Shown: positions 8,888 through 19,934, counted from the first letter of the stretch. The stretch is DNA of 64,000 bases from Acuticoccus sp. MNP-M23 (GCF_031195445.1 NZ_CP133480.1:1178001-1242000); one strand, 5' to 3'. Numbers and translations are program-made. The notes: generated by a model from the letters alone, not told the origin.

Positions 8888-10303
8888 ATGGCCGATGACC
8901 TTCTCGCCCGCTACGGGCTCGACGCCGGTGCCGCCACGCGCCGCGTTGCCGAAGCCCTGCAGGGCTCCGACGATGGCGAACTGTTCGTCGAGCACCGGAC
9001 CACCGAAAGCCTGGTGTTCGACGACGGGAAGATGAAATCGGCCGCGTTCGATGTCTCCGAAGGCTTTGGCCTGCGCGCCGTCGCCGGCGAGACCGTTGCA
9101 GTCGCCCATTCCTCCGATATTTCCGATGGGGCGCTCGCCCGCGCGGCGCAGACGGTGGCCATGGCAGGCCGCGGCCGCGCCGGCGAGGTGGACGTCGCCC
9201 CGCCCGGCACCAACCGCGCCCTTTACCGAGACATCGACCCCGTGTCCGAGCCGGGTTTCGGCGACAAGGCCGCGCTGCTGGCCGAAATCGACGCCTATGC
9301 CCGCGCCAAAGACCCCCGCGTGGCGCAGGTGTCCGCCAGCCTCGCCGCCGAACGCCAGATCGTGAACATCCTGCGCGCGGACGGGCAGCGGCTGGCCGAC
9401 GTGCGGCCGCTGGTGCGCTTTTCCGTCACCGTGATGGTCGCCCATGAGGGGCGGCAGGAAACCGGCAACTACGGCATGGGCGGGCGCGAACCCTACGCGC
9501 GCTTCATCGCCGAGAACTCGTGGCGCGGCGCCGTCGACGAGGCGCTCCGCCGCGCGCTGGTCAACCTTGAGGCTGTTCCCGCCCCCGCCGGCACGTTCGA
9601 CGTCGTCCTCGGCCCCGGCTGGCCGGGCATCCTGTTGCACGAGGCCATCGGGCACGGCCTGGAGGGCGATTTCAACCGCCGCAAGACCAGCGCGTTTGCG
9701 GGCCTGATGGGCGAGCGCGTTGCCGCGCCCGGCGTGACCGTCGTCGACGACGGCACCATTGCGGATCGCCGCGGCTCCCTCTCCATCGATGACGAAGGCA
9801 CCCCCAGCAACGAGACGGTGCTGATCGAAGACGGACGGCTGGTCGGCTACATGCAGGACCGGCAGAATGCGCGGCTGATGGGGATGGTGCCCACCGGCAA
9901 CGGCCGCCGCCAGTCCTACGCCCACACAATCATGCCGCGGATGACCAATACCGTCATGCGCGCCGGCGACACCGACCCCGGCGAGATCCGCGAAGGCGTC
10001 AAGGATGGGTTCTACATGGTCTCCTTCGGCGGCGGGCAGGTGGACATCACATCCGGAAAGTTCGTGTTTTCGTGCACCGAGGGCTATCGCCTGCGCGATG
10101 GCAAGATTGCCGAACCCGTGAAGGGCGCGATGCTGATCGGCAACGGGCCGGATGCGCTGACCCGCGTCGCTGCCGTCGGCAACGACATGGCGCTGGACGA
10201 CGGCATCGGCACATGCGGCAAGGCCGGCCAGTGGGTGCCCGTTGGCGTCGGCCAGCCCACCATCCGCATCAACGCGATGACCATCGGCGGCACCGAGACC
10301 TGA
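8888..10303 (+). CDS. tldD: Metalloprotease TldD
   Basis: TldD is the active subunit of the TldD/TldE zinc metalloprotease, which degrades unfolded or leader peptides. The 471-residue product carries the HEAIGH zinc motif at residues 251-256 and the family's conserved ends (SEGFGLRAV near residue 57 and CGKAGQWVPVGVGQPTIRI near the C-terminus). A GAAGGAGC ribosome-binding site precedes ATG 8888. It follows the IalB-like gene by 42 bases. The partner TldE is not in this window. Confidence 0.97.
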   Translation: MADDLLARYGLDAGAATRRVAEALQGSDDGELFVEHRTTESLVFDDGKMKSAAFDVSEGFGLRAVAGETVAVAHSSDISDGALARAAQTVAMAGRGRAGEVDVAPPGTNRALYRDIDPVSEPGFGDKAALLAEIDAYARAKDPRVAQVSASLAAERQIVNILRADGQRLADVRPLVRFSVTVMVAHEGRQETGNYGMGGREPYARFIAENSWRGAVDEALRRALVNLEAVPAPAGTFDVVLGPGWPGILLHEAIGHGLEGDFNRRKTSAFAGLMGERVAAPGVTVVDDGTIADRRGSLSIDDEGTPSNETVLIEDGRLVGYMQDRQNARLMGMVPTGNGRRQSYAHTIMPRMTNTVMRAGDTDPGEIREGVKDGFYMVSFGGGQVDITSGKFVFSCTEGYRLRDGKIAEPVKGAMLIGNGPDALTRVAAVGNDMALDDGIGTCGKAGQWVPVGVGQPTIRINAMTIGGTET

Positions 10304-10355
10304 CGGCGCCGCGGGAGGGTGCGCTGCGCGAGCGACAGCGCCCTGTCGTCATTCC

Positions 10356-10796
10356 TCAGGACGTCGGTGTACCCTTGGCCGCACTGTTTTTACCCCTGGC
10401 CCGTTTTGGCGCGGAGCCGAGGGGCTGCAGATCGACGCGGACCGGGTTGGGGCTGTGATCCAGCCCCGCGCCCGTTGCAACGTCCACGCCGGCACCGACG
10501 ACGCCGCCGAGAAGAACATTCCCCGACATTGCCGCCGCCCCCCCTGCACTCACCACAGTATCGACGTAGACTTCCTCCGTTCGATACCCTGGCTTGGAAA
10601 CAGTCACCGTGAAGGTTTCCCGCCGGGCGACCTTGAACGTACATGACGTATCGCACTCATGACCGTTATCTGTTTTAATTTTCGCGCCCTCGGGCGTCGA
10701 ATAGATTGAGACTGCCTCAGTGGTTCCACGAACGATGGAGCCGCACCCCGCCAAGAGCGGGATGACACAGCAAGCAGCAGCCATGATGATACGCAT
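10356..10796 (-). CDS. PEGA-like lipoprotein
   Basis: The 146-residue product has a type II signal peptide with lipobox LLAGC at residues 14-18, so it is probably a lipid-anchored envelope protein. Residues about 25-80 resemble a PEGA-type surface domain (STPEGAKIKTDNG...VSKPGYRTEEVYVDT). A glycine-rich stretch (LLGGVVGAGVDVATGAG) and a basic tail follow. Proteins of this type are usually annotated only as lipoproteins. It converges with tldD and diverges from the class II aldolase gene. Confidence 0.75.
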   Translation of the reverse strand: MRIIMAAACCVIPLLAGCGSIVRGTTEAVSIYSTPEGAKIKTDNGHECDTSCTFKVARRETFTVTVSKPGYRTEEVYVDTVVSAGGAAAMSGNVLLGGVVGAGVDVATGAGLDHSPNPVRVDLQPLGSAPKRARGKNSAAKGTPTS

Positions 10797-11085
10797 TTTG
10801 TTGCCTTATTTTTCAAGGCATCAAACTGCGAGAAAAATCAGGAAATTTGCAATAGTGTAAAATAAGAAGATTATTTTGTGCGCTCTTATTTCTTTTGTTT
10901 ACGGCAAAATTGCCGTTGCCGCGCCCGCGCCGCACGGTGCGAGGCAGGGCGACAGGCACGGCTTCTAGGCGCGCGATGGTCACTGCGCCCTGCCCCCGCC
11001 TTGTGATTGCGCGCCCGAGGCGGCACAAACGGCGCGAACGATAACAGCGTGTGCGCCGGGCCCAGGGCGCCTGCGAGGAGGACCG
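10797..11085. other. AT-rich divergent intergenic region
   Basis: This 289-base spacer separates the leftward lipoprotein gene from the rightward aldolase gene. The lipoprotein-proximal 110 bases are strikingly AT-rich (AAAATAAGAAGATTATTTTG and similar), as expected for a promoter. I see no RNA gene or recognisable operator. Confidence 0.5.
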
Positions 11086-11811
11086 ATGACCGACACCGCC
11101 CGCGAAGATCTCGCCACTGCCTTGCGCGTCGCCGCTGCGATGGATCTCAACGAAGGCATCTGCAACCATTTTTCGCTGGCGCTGCCGGGCGACGAGGAGC
11201 GCTACCTCATCAACCCCTACGGCATCCACTGGTCCGAGATGCGGGCGGACGATCTCGTCCTGATCGACGGTGACGGGACCGTGCTGGAGGGCGACGGAGA
11301 AGTGGAGGCCACCGCGCGCTTCATTCATGTGGCCGCGCACCGGGCCAACCCGCGCCACGCCGCCGTCCTGCACACCCACATGCCCCATGTCACCGCGCTG
11401 ACCATGGTGGAAGGCGGCAAGCTGGAAATGGCGCATCAGACTGCATGCCGGTTCGCCGGACGCATCAATTATGTGGAGGAGTTCGGCGGGTTGGCGCTGG
11501 ACGAGGCAGAGGGCGAAGCCATCGCCGCCAGCGCCAAGGCTCATATGCACGCCGATGTGTTCTTTCTGAAGCACCATGGCGTCACGGTGTGCGGCGGGTC
11601 TGTGGCAGAAGCGTTCGATGACCTATATTATCTGGAGCGCGCCGCGCGGCAGCAGGTCCTCGCACAATCGACCGGCCTGCCGCTGAAGATCATGACGCGC
11701 GACCAGGTGGAACAAACGGCGCGGCAGACGCGCCAGGTGATGAAGGTGCAGGCGGAAGAGCATTTCACCGTGCTCAAGCGGCTTCACCCGGCACCGGCAG
11801 GAGCACGATGA
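11086..11811 (+). CDS. Class II aldolase/adducin family protein
   Basis: The 241-residue product belongs to the class II aldolase/adducin family of zinc enzymes that cleave or epimerise phosphorylated or free sugars and keto acids. The zinc site histidines are visible in HTHMPHVTAL near residue 98 and KHHGVTVCGGS near residue 164, and the N-terminus has NHFSLALPG. The substrate cannot be read from sequence; this subgroup (about 240 residues, not L-ribulose-5-phosphate epimerase length) is mostly uncharacterised. A GAGGAGG site precedes ATG 11086. Its stop overlaps the start of the DUF2093 gene. Confidence 0.88.
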   Translation: MTDTAREDLATALRVAAAMDLNEGICNHFSLALPGDEERYLINPYGIHWSEMRADDLVLIDGDGTVLEGDGEVEATARFIHVAAHRANPRHAAVLHTHMPHVTALTMVEGGKLEMAHQTACRFAGRINYVEEFGGLALDEAEGEAIAASAKAHMHADVFFLKHHGVTVCGGSVAEAFDDLYYLERAARQQVLAQSTGLPLKIMTRDQVEQTARQTRQVMKVQAEEHFTVLKRLHPAPAGAR

Positions 11812-12029
11812 ACCGACACGAAATGCCAGGACGTCCCGGCGGTGAGGCAAAACTGCGATATCTCGACGGCGACTTTCAGGTCGTGCAGCCGGGGAGCTTC
11901 GTGCGCTGCGCCATCACCGGACAGGCAATTCCCCTGACCGAGCTGCGCTACTGGAGCGTCGACCATCAGGAGCCCTATATTGATGCTGTGGCCGCCTCAC
12001 GCGCCTACAGCAGCCACCACCCCCGCTGA
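11808..12029 (+). CDS. DUF2093 domain protein
   Basis: This 73-residue product matches the alphaproteobacterial DUF2093 family, with its signature AKLRYLDGDFQVVQPGSFV, CAITGQAIPL and LRYWSVDHQEPYID. The function is unknown. It overlaps the aldolase gene by four bases (ATGA) and is therefore probably co-translated with it. Confidence 0.88.
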   Translation: MNRHEMPGRPGGEAKLRYLDGDFQVVQPGSFVRCAITGQAIPLTELRYWSVDHQEPYIDAVAASRAYSSHHPR

Positions 12030-12036
12030 GCGGGGG
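12020..12036. terminator. GC hairpin at the aldolase/DUF2093 operon end
   Basis: CCCCCGC/GCGGGGG forms a perfect 7-bp stem with the loop TGA, which is itself the DUF2093 stop codon. It lies between convergent operons, and no T-tract is present. It is a plausible bidirectional terminator. Confidence 0.45.
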
Positions 12037-12081
12037 CAGCAACCGGGGCAGCCGATGCGCCCCGGACGGGGGTTCGCGGCC

Positions 12082-13029
12082 CTAATCGAACAGCGTGGAG
12101 ACCGACTGTTCCAGCGCAGTGCGGCTGATGCCTTCGCCAATAAGGTTGGCGATGGAGACCGAGCGGATCCGCTTGGCATTGCGCACCGCTTCGGTCGCCT
12201 CGATGGAATCGGAAATCACCAGCTCATCCAGCCGTGAGGCTTCGATCCGCGCCACCGCGCCGCCCGAAAGGACGCCGTGGGTGATGTAGGCCGACACCTT
12301 GTTGGCACCGGCGTCCAGCAGCGCGTCGGCCGCGTTGCACAGGGTGCCACCTGAATCGACGATGTCGTCGAACAGCAGGCAGTCCCGCCCTTCCACGTTG
12401 CCGATGATGTTCATCACTTCGGATTCGCCCGCCCGCTCGCGCCGCTTGTCGACTATGGCGAGCGGCGCGCCGATGCGCTTGGCAAGGTCGCGCGCACGCA
12501 CCACACCGCCAACGTCCGGCGAGACGACCATGGTGTTGTCGAGCTGGTAGCGCTCCTTGATGTCGCGCGTCATCACCGGGGCGACGTAGAGGTTGTCGGT
12601 CGGGATATCGAAGAAGCCCTGGATCTGGCCGGCGTGAAGGTCCAGCGTCAGGACGCGGTCGGCGCCGGCCCGTGCAATCATGTTGGCGACGAGCTTGGCG
12701 GAGATGGGCGTGCGGCCGCCTGTCTTGCGGTCCTGCCGGGCGTAACCGAAATAGGGGATCACGGCGGTGATGCGCCGGGCCGATGCGCGCAGGAGCGCAT
12801 CGATGATGATGAGCAGCTCCATCAGATTGTCGTTCGCCGGATACGACGTCGACTGGATCACGAACGCGTCCGCGCCGCGGACATTCTCGCGGATCTCGAC
12901 GAACACCTCCTGGTCGGCGAAGCGGCGCACGACGCACTGGGTCAGCGGCATGTCGAGATAGTTGGCAATCGCATCGGCCAAGGCGCGGTTGGAGTTGCCT
13001 GCGACGAGCTTCATTTCCGAGACGGACAT
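12082..13029 (-). CDS. prs: Ribose-phosphate pyrophosphokinase
   Basis: This cytoplasmic enzyme makes PRPP from ribose 5-phosphate and ATP for nucleotide, His and Trp synthesis. The 315-residue product is full length. It shows the [18 protein letters not shown] region, the ATP-binding [10 protein letters not shown] motif, the [11 protein letters not shown] segment and the PRPP-binding loop [13 protein letters not shown] near residue 220. Its promoter should lie in the 131-base gap before the next gene. Confidence 0.98.
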   Translation of the reverse strand: MSVSEMKLVAGNSNRALADAIANYLDMPLTQCVVRRFADQEVFVEIRENVRGADAFVIQSTSYPANDNLMELLIIIDALLRASARRITAVIPYFGYARQDRKTGGRTPISAKLVANMIARAGADRVLTLDLHAGQIQGFFDIPTDNLYVAPVMTRDIKERYQLDNTMVVSPDVGGVVRARDLAKRIGAPLAIVDKRRERAGESEVMNIIGNVEGRDCLLFDDIVDSGGTLCNAADALLDAGANKVSAYITHGVLSGGAVARIEASRLDELVISDSIEATEAVRNAKRIRSVSIANLIGEGISRTALEQSVSTLFD

Positions 13030-13160
13030 CAGTTCAGAGGGCTCCTGGCGCGTTTCATCGTGTTGAGAACGATCCTCGTGTCATGGCGGGCGCTGCCACC
13101 ACAAGGCGTTTCGTGGCCATGGCTGCCATCGCTCCACCGCAGAGCAGGCCCGAACGGGCC

Positions 13161-13655
13161 TCAGGCGCCGGCATTGAGCCAGGCATTGATGAGCGCCGAC
13201 AGGCGAATTGCAATGAGGTCCAGGTCGTCCCGGTTGACGTTGTCCCAGGGATCTCCCCCGGACTCTTCGGAACGCTGCTCGCCGACGATCCGGTGAAGGC
13301 GGCGGCCGCTGATGTCTTTCACGTCGAACACATAAAAGATCAGCGAATTGGTTTCGTTGGAGGTCGCGGTCAGCGAGCCCTCCACCGTGAACAGCGCCGG
13401 CCCGCCCGGCCGCTTGATGACCGTGAGGCCCTCCTGCCCCGCGCGAAGCCAGATCCGGCGGAGCAGCGCATCGCTCACGTTGCCCGGAATGCCGGGAAAC
13501 GGCAGGAAGGCGAACGTGGCGTCTGCCGGATCGGCCAGAGGCGCACGCGGCGGCGCCATCTCGCGGCCGACGCCGGCGGCAATTCCGGTGAGGCTCGGCT
13601 GCTGGCAGGCGGCCAGCGTGACCGCCACGACGAGAAGGAGCGCGGCGCGGATCAT
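13161..13655 (-). CDS. Predicted lipoprotein
   Basis: The 164-residue product starts with a type II signal peptide whose lipobox is LAAC near residue 15, so it is probably anchored to a membrane. The rest is a soluble domain rich in alternating hydrophobic residues (FLPFPGIPGNVSDALLRRI, ATSNETNSLIFYVFDVKDISG). I do not recognise the family with certainty; similar lipoproteins are annotated as hypothetical. Its start overlaps the stop of the M24 gene by four bases, so the two are co-translated. Confidence 0.75.
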   Translation of the reverse strand: MIRAALLLVVAVTLAACQQPSLTGIAAGVGREMAPPRAPLADPADATFAFLPFPGIPGNVSDALLRRIWLRAGQEGLTVIKRPGGPALFTVEGSLTATSNETNSLIFYVFDVKDISGRRLHRIVGEQRSEESGGDPWDNVNRDDLDLIAIRLSALINAWLNAGA

Positions 13656-14803
13656 CGGGCCACGAACGCCGGCGCGATGGCCGACAGCGGCTCTGCATCC
13701 GCGTCCGTCGTGAGGTAGGTGCGGCCCAGCGTCATTGCGGTCCGGCTTTCGGAGTCCATCAGAATCATGTGCGCAAACAGCACCATGTTGGGTTCGACTG
13801 CCGCTTCGTTGCCGCTGTAGAACATGGGCGGGTCCATCCATGACGGGGTGAACGTCGCGCCAAGGGAGTAACCGCACGCATTCAACTTGTGTGCCTGCAT
13901 ATCACGATCGTTCAGCTCCTGCGCGTGTGCTTCGAACACTTCGCCGAAGGTGTTGCCCGGACGCATCGCTGCCACCACCCGCGCGAGCGCCGCCTCCGCC
14001 GCATCGAACAGCTCATGCTGGCGCGGGCGCGGGGTGCCGATCACCACCGTGTCCATCATTGCCGCATGATAATGGCGCCAGACGCCGGCAATCTCGATGG
14101 TCATCTGGTCGTCGGCCGAAAGCGCCCGGCGGCCGGACTTGTAGCGGCACAGGAGCGCGTCCTCGCCCGAGCCGATGACGAACTCGTTGCCGGGATAGTC
14201 GCCGCCGCCGGCAAGAACGGAGCCCTGCATGGCGGCCAGAATGGCGCCTTCATCCACGCCTGGCGCTGCCATGTCGACACCGGCGCGCCAGGCCGCATCG
14301 CCAAGGCGCGCCGCCTCGCGCACAATTGCAATTTCCGCAGGGCTCTTGATGGCCCGCAGCGCCGGCACAAGGTCCGACGCATCGTGCAGGGTGCCGAAAC
14401 GGCGGAGCTGATCGTCGAGCCGCTGGCCATTGCGCGCCGTCAGACCGTGGGTGTCCAGCTCCACGCCAATATGGGCGCCGAGGAGATCCAGCTCGAACAG
14501 ATGGTCTTTCAGCGCGCGGGTGGGGTCGACCCCGGCCCGGTCCGTCCAGACCAGAATTTCCTCGATGATGGAGGTATGTCGGGCCTGCCGCAGATCCGCC
14601 GAACGCGTGATCAGCGACATGCGTCCGTCCCGCTTCACCACCAGGCACTGGAAGAACACGAACCCGAACGTGTCGTAGCCGGTGAGCCAGTACATGCTCT
14701 CCTGGCTGAACAGGAGCAGCGCATCGAGCTTGCGTTCGGCCATGTCGGCCTGCACGCGTGCCATCCGCGCCTCGTATTCGTCCCGCGCAAAATGCAGTGC
14801 CAT
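13652..14803 (-). CDS. M24/creatinase-like peptidase family protein
   Basis: The 383-residue product has the two-domain pita-bread layout: a creatinase-like N-terminal domain (residues 1-130, WLTGYDTFGFVFFQ) and a C-terminal M24 domain. The usual aminopeptidase metal ligands are not conserved in alignment by eye: the first aspartate position reads E in TIEIAGVWRHYHAAMMDT, and the GHGIG histidine position reads GYSLGATFTPSW. This points to a metal-independent amidinohydrolase or hydrolase (creatinase or ectoine-hydrolase-like) rather than a Xaa-Pro aminopeptidase. It lies 4 bases from pgeF and overlaps the lipoprotein gene. Confidence 0.82.
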   Translation of the reverse strand: MALHFARDEYEARMARVQADMAERKLDALLLFSQESMYWLTGYDTFGFVFFQCLVVKRDGRMSLITRSADLRQARHTSIIEEILVWTDRAGVDPTRALKDHLFELDLLGAHIGVELDTHGLTARNGQRLDDQLRRFGTLHDASDLVPALRAIKSPAEIAIVREAARLGDAAWRAGVDMAAPGVDEGAILAAMQGSVLAGGGDYPGNEFVIGSGEDALLCRYKSGRRALSADDQMTIEIAGVWRHYHAAMMDTVVIGTPRPRQHELFDAAEAALARVVAAMRPGNTFGEVFEAHAQELNDRDMQAHKLNACGYSLGATFTPSWMDPPMFYSGNEAAVEPNMVLFAHMILMDSESRTAMTLGRTYLTTDADAEPLSAIAPAFVAR

Positions 14804-14807
14804 GGGG

Positions 14808-15593
14808 TCAGGCCTCCAGTGCGATTGCCGCCAGCATCCGGCCGTAGTCCGCCTCGCCCCGGTGGGTCGTCCGCCGGTAGGAGAAGAAACGGTCCGGGTC
14901 AGCGTACGTGTCGAGGCCGAGATTCTCCACCGTGCCGACCCCGGCTGCCGAAAGCCGCATGACGATATAACCCGGAAGGTCGAACATGTGATGCCCCGGC
15001 CGGGCACTTGGCGCGAAGCAGCGCGCCGCCTCCGGGTTGGCGTCAATGACGGGCGCGGGAAAATCCGGGCCGACTTCGTAGGAAGGTGCGCCGATGGTGG
15101 GGCCGACGACAGCCACGATTGCGCTGCGCCTTGCGCCTTGCGCCACCATTTCGTCCACCGTCGCTTCCAGAATGCCGCCGGTTGCGCCCCGCCATCCGGC
15201 GTGGGCCCCGCCGATCACGCGATTTCCGGCATCGGCAAACAGAACCGGCGCGCAGTCAGCATGGAGAACGCCAAGGGCAATGCCGGGACGCGTTGTCACC
15301 AGCCCGTCCACTTTCGGGCGCCCGTCCGGCGGTGCGTCCAGCGTCAACACGTCGGCCGAATGGATCTGGTTCATGGACACCAGGGCCGTGGCCGGTACGC
15401 CCATGGCACCGGCAATCCGTGCGCGGTTCTCAGCCACATCGTCCGGCCGGTCCGCTGAGCCGCGACCGGCGTTGAGGCTGGCGTAGATGCCGGACGACAC
15501 CCCGCCCTGCCGGGTGAAGAACCCATGCCTGATGCCGGCCGACGACAGGGCCGGCGCAGTCAGGAACGGGGGCGCGTCTACAACGTCTGGCAA
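14808..15593 (-). CDS. pgeF: Multicopper polyphenol oxidase / purine nucleosidase family protein PgeF
   Basis: The 261-residue product is a YfiH/LACC1-family protein; members are known as purine nucleoside phosphorylases/adenosine deaminases and as peptidoglycan-editing factor. Signature segments are GFFTRQGGVSSGIYASLN near residue 24, the zinc site VLHADCAPV near residue 110 and GAHAGWRGATGGI near residue 128, and the family's C-terminal RTTHRGEADYGRMLA. It heads a minus-strand run with the M24 and lipoprotein genes. Confidence 0.93.
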   Translation of the reverse strand: MPDVVDAPPFLTAPALSSAGIRHGFFTRQGGVSSGIYASLNAGRGSADRPDDVAENRARIAGAMGVPATALVSMNQIHSADVLTLDAPPDGRPKVDGLVTTRPGIALGVLHADCAPVLFADAGNRVIGGAHAGWRGATGGILEATVDEMVAQGARRSAIVAVVGPTIGAPSYEVGPDFPAPVIDANPEAARCFAPSARPGHHMFDLPGYIVMRLSAAGVGTVENLGLDTYADPDRFFSYRRTTHRGEADYGRMLAAIALEA

Positions 15594-15682
15594 AGGGTGA
15601 CCCCGCGTCGATGTCCGGCGCGGGCTCTAACAGGGTGCGGGCGCCGCGACAACCGCGGGACCCATGGGCGAGGTCTCGCCCC

Positions 15683-15970
15683 TCAGCGGCCGAACATGCG
15701 CAGCACGCGCAGGATCAGCCACACCGGCACCACAACCACGGCGCCCAGCGCCAGGATCGCACCCACCTCTTCCAGCGTGTCGAAACTCATCGACGACAGG
15801 AAGCGCAGCTGCTCTTCGGCCCAGCGGATAAGATCCACCGGGCTGAGATCCAGCGCCGTCAGGATCACACCGACAACAAAAGACATCACCAGAAGGCGCA
15901 CGACCACGCCCATGGGCGTGCCGCCCAAAACGCGTTCGGCGCTCGATGCGCGGGTATTCATCTCACTCAT
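15683..15970 (-). CDS. DUF6460-type small membrane protein
   Basis: This 95-residue product has two predicted membrane helices (about residues 20-42 and 70-90) around an amphipathic middle. The pattern GGTPMGVVVRLLVMSFVVGVIL...ALGAVVVVPVWLILRVLRM matches the small Hyphomicrobiales proteins grouped as DUF6460. The function is unknown. I chose ATG 15970 because the extended start at 16000 adds a stretch unlike the family. Confidence 0.72.
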   Translation of the reverse strand: MSEMNTRASSAERVLGGTPMGVVVRLLVMSFVVGVILTALDLSPVDLIRWAEEQLRFLSSMSFDTLEEVGAILALGAVVVVPVWLILRVLRMFGR

Positions 15971-16075
15971 TCCATCCTCCACAGGCCATGATATAGGCAC
16001 GGACCAGCGCCATTCCTACAGTTGGCGTAAGAAGTTCCGCCGGGACGGCGGATATCGATGCCTGAGGAGCAAGTG

Positions 16076-18025
<1,950 letters not shown>

Positions 18026-18048
18026 CCGGCTCACGGGATTGTCGCCAC

Positions 18049-18073
18049 AAAAAAGGCGCCCCGGATGGGCGCC
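18049..18073 (-). terminator. Rho-independent terminator of the BA14K-like gene
   Basis: A 7-bp stem GGCGCCC/GGGCGCC with a 5-base loop is flanked on the left by six A residues, which read as a T-tract on the minus strand. It therefore ends transcription of the leftward BA14K-like gene and can also serve aacS from the other side. Confidence 0.8.
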
Positions 18074-18123
18074 CGTCTGGCTTCACACCTCAGCGCGGCG
18101 CCCTGTCGGCGCCACGGGGATGA

Positions 18124-18492
18124 CTACATGCACATCCGGCGGCCGTCCGGCGTTTCGATCGTGCCGGTGTTGCGGTTGAAGCTCGGCCAGCGACGCGAAC
18201 AATATTCGTACCATGCGGGGGTCCACGGTGTGGGACGAAGGCAGAGGCGCCCGTGCATCGGGATGAGGAAGTTGACCGTAGGCGCCGGGTTCTGGGTGTA
18301 ATACCACACGCCCTTGCGCGGGGTGCGCTCTTCCCTGCGGGACCATGGGTCGTAGGCGCCGTAGTGGCCGGGCGCCCTGTATTCGCAGGCGTAGGCCGAA
18401 GCGGGACCAGCCAGATCGGCCGCCATCGGCTGCGGCACGGACCAGACCGACGTGGCGAGTGCCGCAAGAAGTGCGACAGCGAGAATGCGCAT
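18124..18492 (-). CDS. BA14K-like secreted protein
   Basis: The 122-residue product has an N-terminal signal peptide (MRILAVALLAALATS) and a C-terminal segment YCSRRWPSFNRNTGTIETPDG like the repeat unit of the BA14K family, small rhizobial surface or immunoreactive proteins with lectin-like reports. Three cysteines may form disulfides. It is a single-gene unit followed by a good terminator, and lies upstream of the tRNA-Thr gene on the opposite strand. Confidence 0.65.
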   Translation of the reverse strand: MRILAVALLAALATSVWSVPQPMAADLAGPASAYACEYRAPGHYGAYDPWSRREERTPRKGVWYYTQNPAPTVNFLIPMHGRLCLRPTPWTPAWYEYCSRRWPSFNRNTGTIETPDGRRMCM

Positions 18493-18690
18493 AAGTCCCT
18501 CCGGAGCAATTTCGCAAGGGTAGCGCCTGCCCGCCTCGCCATCAACGCCGCCACCCACCCGCCGCCGCAACAGCCCGCACAAAGCCGCCGGGGTGTTACC
18601 CATCGGCCACCCGGGTTGCGCCTGCCCTCCGCCGGATGGCAACCGCCCCCTTTTCACCCGCCGCAGACCGGATTATGGGTGTCCCTGAGG

Positions 18691-18766
18691 GCCGGTTTAG
18701 CTCAGCTGGTAGAGCAGCGGTTTTGTAAACCGAAGGTCGGGGGTTCGAGTCCCTCAACCGGCACCA
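18691..18766 (+). tRNA. tRNA-Thr (anticodon UGU)
   Basis: The 76-base gene folds into a full cloverleaf. The acceptor stem is GCCGGTT/AACCGGC, the D-arm is GCTC/GAGC, the anticodon loop TTTGTAA gives anticodon TGT, the T-loop is GTTCGAG, and an encoded CCA ends the gene. It is immediately followed, on the same strand, by an integrase remnant, so its 3' end is the probable attachment site of an integrated island. Confidence 0.96.
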
Positions 18767-18888
18767 TTGGCTTGTCTGACAGGGTCCAGATCAAGCCAAA
18801 ACGCCTAGCAAACGCTGACTTTCGTCCTGTTCCCGGTCCGGCGTTGTCCGTTTTATGCTGTTGGTATCCAGCGTGTCTGTAGGTAGAT

Positions 18889-19027
18889 ATGCTCATATCT
18901 CATCCATCGCGCTCATCAGAGCGCGACACGATACCAACAGATGAAAGCGGCCTTGCCACTTCCGACTTGCAGATCAAACCTTTAAAGCGCTCAGAGCGCC
19001 CTTTGAAACACAGCGATGGGGGTGGTC
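18889..19027 (+). pseudogene. N-terminal stub of a P4-type tyrosine integrase
   Basis: The frame from ATG 18889 reads through SDLQIKPLKRSERPLKHSDGGGL, which is the characteristic start of P4-like site-specific integrases (the DUF4102-type arm-binding domain with its YKxSDGGGL motif). It lies 122 bases after the tRNA-Thr CCA in the orientation typical of tRNA-targeting integrases. The gene is cut at 19027 by the left end of an IS3-family element. No catalytic domain (R-H-R-Y) follows, so it is inactive. Confidence 0.72.
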
Positions 19028-19054
19028 TGAGGTGCTTCCCATCGGTTGGACGGT
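19028..19054. repeat. Left inverted repeat of the degenerate IS3 element
   Basis: Begins TGAGGTGC and contains TTGGACGGT at its inner end. It pairs with 20279-20305 at the outer 8 and inner 9 positions, with a variable middle block. Confidence 0.85.
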
Positions 19055-19066
19055 TTGGGCGGTATT

Positions 19067-19934
19067 TTAAGCTACAGCCGGGATCTGCTGGTTGGTTCGG
19101 CCCTTGTTGATGATGGTTGCGTGGAATGCGGCGCTTGGCGTCCGTCCGCCAAGGGCCGAATGCGGGCGCCGCTGATTGTAAAACGTTATCCACTGCCCGA
19201 TGCCAGCGCGGGCTTCGCGGCCGCCGGACAAGGCGTGAAGATAGACGGATTCGTACTTCAGAGAGCGCCACAGGCGCTCGATGAAGATGTTGTCGAGGAA
19301 CCGGCCCTCGCCGTCCATCGGGATCTTCACCTCGGCCGTCTGATGGCAACTCGTCTAGGCCCACGACGTAAATTGGTTGCCCTGGTCCGTATTCATGATC
19401 GAGGGCGGTCCAAAACGGGCAAGGGCCTCTTCCAGCGCTTCCACGCAGGGGTCCGCCTCCAACGTATTGCTGAGGCGCCAGGCCAGCACCTTGCGGCTGG
19501 CCCAGTCCATGATCGCCACGAGGTAGGGGAAGCCGCGCGCCATCGGGATGTAGGTGACATCGGCGCACCAGACCTCGCCCGGCCGGTCGATCGTTCCGCC
19601 GCGGAGCAGATACGGCCAGACCTTGTGCGCCTTCGCAGAGGCGCTCGTGTTCGGCCGCTGGTAGATCGGCATCCGACCCATGAGCCGCATCAGCCGCGGG
19701 ATCCGTTTGGGGTTCACCATCTCACCCTCGCCCCGCAGGTGCCACGTCATCTGCCGCACTCCATAGAACGGCGACTCTCAGAAACCGCTCGTCGATCCGG
19801 CGCATCAGCGCCAGGTTCTCGGCCGTCTCACCGCCAGGAGATTGGTGAAACGTCGACGGCCGGATCGGCAGGAGCCGGCACTGCTGCGTGACCGACAGTG
19901 CGGGATGGTCCTTCTCCACCATCGTCCGCCTCAC
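19067..19934 (-). pseudogene. IS3-family transposase OrfB, frameshifted with a nonsense codon
   Basis: Three pieces make up one DDE transposase. The first (GTG 19934) encodes the HTH-like start QCRLLPIRPSTFHQSP and runs to IDERFLR. The frame then shifts near 19775, resuming as GVRQMTWHLRGEG through WCADVTYIPMARGFPYLVAIMDW (first catalytic Asp) and MNTDQGNQFTSWA (second Asp), where a TAG replaces the usual Trp. The last piece has DNIFIERLWRSLKYE with the catalytic Glu and the RRPHSALGG end. It cannot make an active enzyme. Confidence 0.85.
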
